Position numbers and translations under genes: made by a program
In this document: one piece after another, positions 5,854 to 10,327 of the stretch
Layout: each line of letters begins with the position of its first letter
Position numbering within the stretch: the first letter of the stretch is position 1
Source: Alphaproteobacteria bacterium
GTDB taxonomy: Bacteria > Pseudomonadota > Alphaproteobacteria > GCA-2731375
DNA: 10,327 bases
Assembly: GCA_028281075.1 (NCBI GenBank)
Contig: JANQKO010000212.1
Location: forward strand, 1-10,327
Reading direction: 5' to 3'
Notes under the pieces: model-generated
What the model was told of the DNA's origin: nothing
The model's input: only the letters and a program-made list of their open reading frames with translations
The model's database searches: none

Positions 5854-7073
5854 GCGTCTCGATCGACGACGTCCGCCGCGCCGCCGAACAATTGCGCGGC
5901 GCCGTCGTCCGCACGCCCTGTACGCATTCGCGAAAACTGTCTGCCATCATCGGCGCCGATGTCTTCGTCAAATACGAGAACCAGCAATTCACGTCCTCAT
6001 TCAAGGACCGGGGCGCCTGTGTCAAGCTGTTGAGCCTGACCGACGCCCAGCGCCGGGCGGGCGTCATCGCGATGTCGGCCGGCAATCATGCCCAGGGCGT
6101 CGCCTATCACGCCCAGCGTCTGGGCATCCCGGCGACGATCGGCATGCCGCGCGGCACGCCGAACGTGAAGGTCAGCCAGACGCTCGCCTTCGGCGCCGAC
6201 GTCCGGCTCGAGGGCGAGACCGTCGAGGAGGCGGCCCGGTTCGCCGAGACCCTGCAGGCCGAAGGCGGCCTGTCCTTCATCCACCCCTATGACGACGACC
6301 GGATCATCGCCGGGCAGGGCACGGCGGCGCTGGAAATGTTCGAGGACGCGCCCGACATCGACACGCTGGTCGTGCCGATCGGCGGCGGCGGGCTGATCGC
6401 CGGCACCGCCCTGGTCGCCGAGGCCCGCGACCCGGCGATCGAGGTCTTCGGGGTCGAGTCCAAACTCTATCCCTCGATGCGGCAGATGCTGCGCGGCGCG
6501 CCGGTCGACTGCGGCGGCCAGACGCTGGCCGAGGGCATCGCCGTGAAAGCACCGGGAAAACGCACGCTGGCGATCGCGAAACGGCTGGTGCGCGATGTCC
6601 TGCTGGTCTCCGAGCGCGACATCGAGCGGGCGATCTGCCTGTTCCTGGAAGCCGAGCGCACTGTCGCCGAGGGCGCCGGCGCCGCCGGCCTCGCGGCGCT
6701 GCTCGCCGACCCCGACCGTTTCACCGGCCGCCGGATCGGACTGATCCTTTGTGGCGGCAATATCGACGCCCGGATGCTGGCATCGCTGCTGATGCGGGCG
6801 CTGGTGCGCGACGGCCGCATCGCCCGGCTGCGTATCGAAATCAGCGACCGGCCCGGCATGCTCGCCGCCGTGTCCGGTCTGGTCGCCGAGACCCGGGCCA
6901 ACATTCTCGACGTGGTCCACCAGCGATTGTTCCCGGAGCTGCCGGCCAAGCTGGCCGACCTCGACATGGTCGTCGAGACCCGGGATCAGGCCCATGTCGA
7001 CGATATCGTAGCCAGGCTCGAAGTCGCCGGCTACACGGTCCGTCTGCTGGCGAACGCCCCCACCGGCGACTGA
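5850..7073 (+). CDS. ilvA: Threonine ammonia-lyase (threonine dehydratase), single-ACT form
   Basis: This PLP enzyme deaminates L-threonine to 2-oxobutanoate, the first committed step to isoleucine, in the cytoplasm. The 407-residue protein has a fold-type II PLP domain followed by one ACT domain, the medium-length form. Visible residues are SSFKDRGA with the PLP-binding Lys52, SAGNHAQG (76-83), the phosphate-binding GGGG (178-181) and CGGN (301-304). The ACT domain (about 326-400) begins RLRIEISDRPGMLAAVSGLV, typical of an allosteric amino-acid-binding site. The ATG at 5850 is chosen because homologues start just before the SIDDVRRAAEQLRG helix; the frame is open to 5715, but that extension crosses the leader and is arginine/proline-rich noise. 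Medium forms can be biosynthetic or catabolic, so the ilvA symbol is moderately sure. No other ilv gene is nearby. Confidence 0.94.
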   Translation: MSVSIDDVRRAAEQLRGAVVRTPCTHSRKLSAIIGADVFVKYENQQFTSSFKDRGACVKLLSLTDAQRRAGVIAMSAGNHAQGVAYHAQRLGIPATIGMPRGTPNVKVSQTLAFGADVRLEGETVEEAARFAETLQAEGGLSFIHPYDDDRIIAGQGTAALEMFEDAPDIDTLVVPIGGGGLIAGTALVAEARDPAIEVFGVESKLYPSMRQMLRGAPVDCGGQTLAEGIAVKAPGKRTLAIAKRLVRDVLLVSERDIERAICLFLEAERTVAEGAGAAGLAALLADPDRFTGRRIGLILCGGNIDARMLASLLMRALVRDGRIARLRIEISDRPGMLAAVSGLVAETRANILDVVHQRLFPELPAKLADLDMVVETRDQAHVDDIVARLEVAGYTVRLLANAPTGD

Positions 7074-7114
7074 CCATGACGATGCCGGCGCGCGGCGCGG
7101 AAGCGGAAACCACG

Positions 7115-7606
7115 TCAACCGCCGGTCCGGCCGTCGACCTGGCAGTAACGGCTGCGGAAGTACAGCAGCGGGGCGCCGCCGTCCGCATAGTCCGCGCGCA
7201 CGACCCGGCCGATGAAGATCACGTGATCGCCGCCGTCATGGATGGCCTCGGTGGTGCACTCGAACACGGCGATCGCGTCCGGCAGCAGCGGACATCCGGT
7301 CTCGCCGGTTTCGTGCGCGATACCGTTCCAGCGGCTGTCGCCGGGCGTGGCGAACTTCGCGGAGATAGCGACATGTTCCTGCGACAGCACGTTGACCGCG
7401 AACTTTCCCGCCGCGACATAGGCATCGAAGCAACTGGCGTCCCGGGACAGGCTGAACAGCACCAGCGGCGGGTCCAGCGAGACCGAGTTGAACGAGTTCA
7501 CCGTGACGCCCAGACCGTCGCCGTCGGGGCCCACCGTCGAGACGATGGTCACGCCTGTCGCGAACTGCCCCATGGCGTCCCGAAAGGCCCGTGAATCCGG
7601 ACTCAT
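7115..7606 (-). CDS. Small flavin reductase (HpaC/RutF-like, FMN-binding split barrel)
   Basis: This soluble 163-residue protein belongs to the flavin reductase domain family. Such proteins use NAD(P)H to reduce free FMN or FAD, usually for a partner two-component monooxygenase. Family features are FATGVTIVS (15-23), the flavin-binding stretch GVTVNSFNSVSLDPPLVLFS (33-52), GDHVIFIGRV (126-135, with the conserved His128) and PLLYFRSRY (146-154). The length is normal. The ATG at 7606 is preceded by AT-rich sequence with no clear Shine-Dalgarno; Met12 (just before GQFATG) is an alternative but would trim a usual helix. No monooxygenase gene lies beside it. It converges on threonine ammonia-lyase with a 41-bp gap and diverges from motA. 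The partner and substrate are unknown. Confidence 0.92.
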   Translation of the reverse strand: MSPDSRAFRDAMGQFATGVTIVSTVGPDGDGLGVTVNSFNSVSLDPPLVLFSLSRDASCFDAYVAAGKFAVNVLSQEHVAISAKFATPGDSRWNGIAHETGETGCPLLPDAIAVFECTTEAIHDGGDHVIFIGRVVRADYADGGAPLLYFRSRYCQVDGRTGG

Positions 7607-7624
7607 TTGCGAAAATTTTTCCGG

Positions 7625-7653
7625 ATTATCAATGTGTTAACCATGGTTTGCGA
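7625..7653 (-). promoter_or_regulatory. Candidate promoter for the flavin reductase with an embedded palindrome
   Basis: On the minus strand GATAAT (7630-7625) is five of six to the -10 consensus; the -35 position (7653-7648, TCGCAA) is weak. Transcription would begin near 7618, leaving only about a 12-nt leader before the ATG, which agrees with the missing ribosome site. A perfect 10-bp palindrome, AACCATGGTT (7639-7648), sits between the two boxes and could be an operator. Confidence 0.3.
7637..7644 (+). promoter_or_regulatory. CtrA-like half site
   Basis: TTAACCAT matches the 8-mer half-site form described for the alphaproteobacterial cell-cycle and motility regulator CtrA. It is in the non-coding region between the flavin reductase and motA, 118 bp before the motA ATG, and overlaps the palindrome AACCATGGTT. 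Its value comes mainly from the fuller site 43 bp downstream. Confidence 0.35.
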
Positions 7654-7686
7654 TCTACTCCCGGCGGAATTCCACGTGCTGCATAC

Positions 7687-7701
7687 CTAACCCGATCTTA
7701 A
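7687..7701 (+). promoter_or_regulatory. Near-consensus CtrA box upstream of motAB
   Basis: CTAACCCGATCTTAA is TTAA-N7-TTAA with one mismatch (the first base), with exactly the 7-nt spacing CtrA needs. The hexamer TAACCC occurs twice here, 11 bp apart (7688 and 7699), about one helical turn, as expected for a dimer. It lies 61 bp before the motA ATG, a usual place for activation. CtrA controls motility genes in many alphaproteobacteria; that it does so here is inference. Confidence 0.5.
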
Positions 7702-7761
7702 CCCATTCACGACAGCATTCGAGAGTCGGAAGCGGCGGCTTGTCGGGCGGAATTCTCGCGC

Positions 7762-8619
7762 ATGTTCTTCTTGATCGGGTTGGTCATCGTTGTTGGCAGC
7801 GTGCTGGGCGGCTATATGCCACACGGCGATATTCGCGTGCTCTGGCAGCCGCTCGAGGTGCTGATCATCTGCGGCGCGGCGCTGGGCGGCTTCGTGATCG
7901 CCAACCCCAAGGACGTGATTTTCGGCTCGGGCAAGCATCTCGGCCGCCTGATGAAGGGCGTACCGTTCAGCAAGAACGATTACGTCGAGCTGCTGACCAT
8001 GCAGTATTCGCTATTCAAGCTGGCCAAGAGCAAAGGCGCGCTCGCCCTTGAAACTCATATCGAAAATCCGGGCGACAGTGCGCTGTTCAACGAATATCCC
8101 AGCTTCGCCAAGCAATCCCCCGCGGTGGAGTTCCTCTGCGACACGCTGCGGCTGATCACCATGGGCACCGAGAACGCGCATGAGCTGTCAGAGATGATGG
8201 AAGAGGACATCGAGGCCCGGAAGCATGAGGCGCATACCATCGCGCATGCCATCGGCACGGTCGGCGAGGGCCTGCCGGCCTTCGGGATCGTCGCCGCCGT
8301 GCTGGGCGTGATCGTCACCATGGGCAGCATCTCCGGGCCGCCCGAGGTGCTGGGCGCCCTGATCGGCGGCGCGCTGGTCGGCACCTTCCTGGGCGTGCTG
8401 CTGTCCTACGGCGTCGTCGGGCCGATCAGCTCGAGCCTCAATCACTACTGCGAGGCCGAGTTCCAGTATTACGAATGCATGAAGGCCGGCATCCTGGCGC
8501 ACGTTTCGGGCTACGCGCCCGCGGTCTCGATCGAATTCGCCCGCAAGATGCTGACGGGTCACGAGCGGCCGACATTCGCCGAACTCGAAGAGGCCGTCTC
8601 CAACGCGGCGCCGGTCTAA
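7762..8619 (+). CDS. motA: Flagellar motor stator protein MotA
   Basis: MotA is the five-copy inner-membrane subunit of the flagellar stator; with MotB it couples proton flow to torque on the rotor protein FliG. The 285-residue protein begins MFFLIGLVIVVGSVLGGYMP, the usual MotA start. TM1 and TM2 lie at about 2-18 and 31-48, and TM3 and TM4 at about 171-189 and 196-218. The conserved prolines are Pro172 (in LPAFGIVAAVLGV) and Pro221, matching E. coli Pro173 and Pro222. In the cytoplasmic loop, Lys91 and Glu97 stand where E. coli has Arg90 and Glu98, with two residues fewer between them. The ATG at 7762 has GGCGGA about 10 nt upstream. It is the first gene of a motA-motB operon behind CtrA-like sites. 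No other flagellar gene is in the window. Confidence 0.97.
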   Translation: MFFLIGLVIVVGSVLGGYMPHGDIRVLWQPLEVLIICGAALGGFVIANPKDVIFGSGKHLGRLMKGVPFSKNDYVELLTMQYSLFKLAKSKGALALETHIENPGDSALFNEYPSFAKQSPAVEFLCDTLRLITMGTENAHELSEMMEEDIEARKHEAHTIAHAIGTVGEGLPAFGIVAAVLGVIVTMGSISGPPEVLGALIGGALVGTFLGVLLSYGVVGPISSSLNHYCEAEFQYYECMKAGILAHVSGYAPAVSIEFARKMLTGHERPTFAELEEAVSNAAPV

Positions 8620-8638
8620 CGTGGCGCGACGCTGAGCC

Positions 8639-9544
8639 ATGTCCGAGGGTCAGAACGAAGCGACAATCGTCGTCAAGAAGATCGTCAAGGGCGGCGGCCA
8701 CCATGGCGGCGCCTGGAAGGTGGCCTATGCCGACTTCGTGACGGCGATGATGGCTTTCTTCCTGCTGCTGTGGCTGCTGAACGTGACCACGGACGAGCAG
8801 AAATCCGGCATCGCCGACTATTTCGCGCCGACCGTCGCCAGCCAGTCCACCAGTGGCTCGGGCGGCATTCTTGGCGGCACCACCATGTCACCGGACGGCG
8901 CGCGCATCTCCCGAACCTCGCCGCCGACCATCGTCGTCGAGCTGACGCCGCCGAAGCAACGGAACCCGAGCGACAGCCAGACCGAAACTGACGCGGAAGG
9001 CGAGCTCGAGGAGGCGGAACTGCTGAAGCGTATCGCCGAGCGCGAGCAGCAGCAGTTCCGCGAGGCCGAGGAGATGCTGCGCCAGGCGATCCAGGACGTG
9101 CCGGATCTAGCCGGCCTGAATAAGAACCTGATCGTCGACAACACGCCCGAGGGCATGCGCATTCAGATCGTCGACCAGCACAAGCAATCGATGTTCGCCA
9201 GCGGCAGCGCCGATATGAACGCCACGACCCGGAAGCTGATGAAGACTATCTCCGAGGTGGTGATGCGCCTGCCGAACCGGATCGCGATCTCGGGACATAC
9301 GGATTCGACGCCGTTCCGGACCGCGAACGGCTACACCAACTGGGAGCTCTCGTCCGACCGGGCCAATGCCAGCCGCCGCGCCCTGATCGAGGCCGGCCTG
9401 CCGCCGGACCGGATCGCGACGGTCAGCGGCAAGGCCGATACCGAACCCCTGATCCCGGAAGACCCCAGCCTGCCGAGCAACCGGCGGATCAGCATCGTCA
9501 TGCTGCGCGAGGCGCCGGTTCTGCCGCCCGACGCCGGCCGTTAG
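8639..9544 (+). CDS. motB: Flagellar motor stator protein MotB
   Basis: MotB pairs with MotA, anchors the stator to peptidoglycan and carries the proton-binding aspartate. In this 301-residue protein a basic N-terminus (KKIVKGGGHHGG) leads into a single membrane helix (about 28-48) with Asp32 in AYADFVTAMMAF, the same position as in E. coli MotB. A low-complexity Ser/Thr/Gly/Pro stretch (about 64-118) and an acidic, probably helical linker (about 119-160) follow. The C-terminal OmpA-like domain (about 164-290) has GHTDSTP (219-225) and NRRISI (281-286). The Asp-helix signature and His-Gly-rich N-terminus point to a proton-driven rather than sodium-driven stator. It starts 19 nt after motA with only a weak ribosome site, so coupling to motA translation is likely. 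Confidence 0.97.
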   Translation: MSEGQNEATIVVKKIVKGGGHHGGAWKVAYADFVTAMMAFFLLLWLLNVTTDEQKSGIADYFAPTVASQSTSGSGGILGGTTMSPDGARISRTSPPTIVVELTPPKQRNPSDSQTETDAEGELEEAELLKRIAEREQQQFREAEEMLRQAIQDVPDLAGLNKNLIVDNTPEGMRIQIVDQHKQSMFASGSADMNATTRKLMKTISEVVMRLPNRIAISGHTDSTPFRTANGYTNWELSSDRANASRRALIEAGLPPDRIATVSGKADTEPLIPEDPSLPSNRRISIVMLREAPVLPPDAGR

Positions 9545-9600
9545 CCTATCCGGACAGACACGACGAAAATCCGTTTGCGGCCATCGTTCCCCGTCCTTAA

Positions 9601-9619
9601 GTCTCCAACATAATGAGAC
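9601..9619 (+). repeat. Short inverted repeat upstream of the RDD gene
   Basis: GTCTC (9601-9605) and GAGAC (9615-9619) are exact reverse complements around a 9-nt AT-rich loop, directly before the Shine-Dalgarno of the next gene. It has no following T-run, so it is a poor terminator for motB. It could be an operator or a leader hairpin beside the ribosome site, or chance. Confidence 0.25.
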
Positions 9620-9632
9620 GGAGGAGGGGAGA
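9620..9632 (+). promoter_or_regulatory. Strong Shine-Dalgarno deciding a TTG start
   Basis: GGAGGAGGGGAGA directly precedes TTG at 9633, with GGAGG ending 8 nt before it. This purine block is the strongest ribosome site in the window and is the main reason for choosing TTG; the next in-frame ATG lies after the first two membrane segments. A rare start codon behind a strong site may set a moderate translation rate. Confidence 0.7.
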
Positions 9633-10160
9633 TTGAACACGCAGCCCGCACCGGCCCTTCGGCCCGGCCGCTTCCACTGGCAGGGCGAGGCACCGGACCC
9701 GATCGCGATCCCGGCACTGTTCGACGGCACGCGCTGGCGTCGGATCGTGGCTTACCTGATCGATGTCGTTATCGTGCTCCTGCTCGCCGGCCTGCTCTGG
9801 CTGGCCGGCTCGCTGTTCATCGTGCTGACCCTGGGCGCGCTGACGCCGCTGGTCGTGATCACCGCCGCGCTGCTGCCCATCGCCTATCACACCTTCTGCA
9901 TCGGCGGGCCAAGGAACGCCACCCTCGGCATGCAGATGATGGATCTGCGGGTGGTGGCCTGGAACGGCAACCGCCCGAGCTACCTGCAGGCGGGGATCCA
10001 GACGGTGCTGTTCTACCTGACGGTACCGACCACGAACGGCCTGATCCTGCTGGTCTCGCTGTTCAACGACCGCGGCCGCTGCGTGCACGAGATGCTCTGC
10101 GGCACGCTGACCATCAACGACCTGATGCTGCCCGAGATCGAGGGCCCGGACGGCCGCTAA
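9633..10160 (+). CDS. RDD-family membrane protein
   Basis: This is a 175-residue integral membrane protein of the RDD family (named for conserved Arg and Asp residues); the function is generally unknown, with some members proposed to be transporters. The N-terminus (about 1-32) is Pro-rich and soluble. The first RDD block is RRIVAYLIDVVIVLLLAG (37-54), then a second hydrophobic stretch (about 60-85). The second RDD block is TLGMQMMDLRVV (97-108), and the last segment (about 120-146) ends in FNDRGRCVHEMLCGT, the usual third conserved patch. The start is TTG at 9633, set by the ribosome site just upstream. In many alphaproteobacteria, as I recall, an RDD gene sits next to bpt/ate; here the two are about 6 kb apart on opposite strands. 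Its stop overlaps the stop of the oxidoreductase gene. Confidence 0.88.
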   Translation: MNTQPAPALRPGRFHWQGEAPDPIAIPALFDGTRWRRIVAYLIDVVIVLLLAGLLWLAGSLFIVLTLGALTPLVVITAALLPIAYHTFCIGGPRNATLGMQMMDLRVVAWNGNRPSYLQAGIQTVLFYLTVPTTNGLILLVSLFNDRGRCVHEMLCGTLTINDLMLPEIEGPDGR

Positions 10161-10327
10161 AGCAGGTCTCGCAGGCGGTACCAGCTCGTCGCCAGCACCA
10201 GCAGCGGCCGGCGCAGCAGCGCGCCGCCCGGAAACCGGTCGTGGGGGATGCGGTCGAACAGGTCGAACCGCTCGGTCGTGCCGGCGACCATCTCGGCCAG
10301 AATCCGGCCGGCGAGGCCGGTCAGCAC
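10157..10327 (-). CDS. DAO-family FAD-dependent oxidoreductase, C-terminal end (PuuB-like)
   Basis: An open frame enters from the right edge and ends at TAG (10159-10157), giving 56 visible residues. They read LTGLAGRILAEMVAGTTERF (2-21), then RIPHDRFPGGALLRRP (26-41), then a C-terminal WYRLRDLL. This is the typical end of D-amino-acid-oxidase-fold enzymes such as gamma-glutamylputrescine oxidoreductase and related amine oxidases: the first block caps the FAD site, and the PFPGG..LR.P and Y.LRD tail is characteristic. These enzymes oxidise an amine to an imine or aldehyde with FAD. The FAD-binding GxGxxG and most of the substrate domain lie outside the window, so the substrate is unknown. The stop codon overlaps that of the RDD gene by 3 bases in a shared CTAA. 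Confidence 0.8.
   Translation of the reverse strand: MLTGLAGRILAEMVAGTTERFDLFDRIPHDRFPGGALLRRPLLVLATSWYRLRDLL

Noticed and set aside
7074..7114. Bidirectional terminator between threonine ammonia-lyase and the flavin reductase
   Set aside because: The 41-bp gap has only weak GC-rich self-complementarity and no T-runs on either strand.
5997..7118. Minus-strand open frame of 373 codons opposite threonine ammonia-lyase
   Set aside because: It has the same shadow composition, and the plus strand carries intact catalytic and ACT motifs throughout.
9545..9600. Terminator after motB
   Set aside because: I looked for a GC stem with a T-run and found only 4-5 bp matches (for example CGGA/TCCG) with no U-tract.
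1..10327. Mobile element, prophage, CRISPR array, defence system or biosynthetic cluster
   Set aside because: No transposase, integrase, spaced repeats, toxin-antitoxin pair, nuclease/ATPase pair or multi-domain synthase appears on either strand; all substantial genes belong to common families.

Overview
The window is high-GC, densely coded bacterial DNA with no mobile element, CRISPR array, rRNA or tRNA that I can recognise. It looks like a chromosomal segment of an alphaproteobacterium, probably Rhodospirillales-like. This rests on the GC bias, the protein families, and CtrA-type TTAA sites upstream of motA; it is inference, not a taxonomic result. Nine substantial genes are complete and two are cut by the window edges.

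Left part (1-3141): the C-terminal part of a CaiC-like acyl-CoA synthetase runs rightward. It meets, through overlapping stop codons, a leftward TRAP transporter pair: dctQ-type small permease, then an enlarged FcbT3-type large permease. No periplasmic binding protein for this transporter is visible. Centre-left (3142-5688): a leftward unit holds a DASS/SLC13-type transporter with two cytosolic TrkA-C domains, then a Bpt/Ate-type aminoacyl-tRNA-protein transferase (N-degron tagging). A likely intrinsic terminator follows bpt.

Centre (5689-7606): a short divergent region carries a candidate promoter, a 22-nt hairpin and a well-positioned Shine-Dalgarno. That Shine-Dalgarno serves a six-codon leader ORF whose stop overlaps the start of threonine ammonia-lyase. 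The enzyme gene converges on a leftward gene for a small HpaC/RutF-type flavin reductase. Right part (7607-9544): a 155-bp, relatively AT-rich divergent region with CtrA-like sites precedes motA-motB, which encode the proton-type flagellar stator. End (9545-10327): an RDD-family membrane protein starts from TTG behind a very strong Shine-Dalgarno. It ends against the C-terminus of a leftward DAO-family FAD oxidoreductase, again through overlapping stops.

Most of the window is ordinary housekeeping, transport and motility. The parts worth a second look are regulatory: the leader/mini-ORF arrangement before threonine ammonia-lyase, the CtrA-like sites before motAB, and the two identical 4-nt tail-to-tail stop overlaps. 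I see no convincing new multi-gene system.
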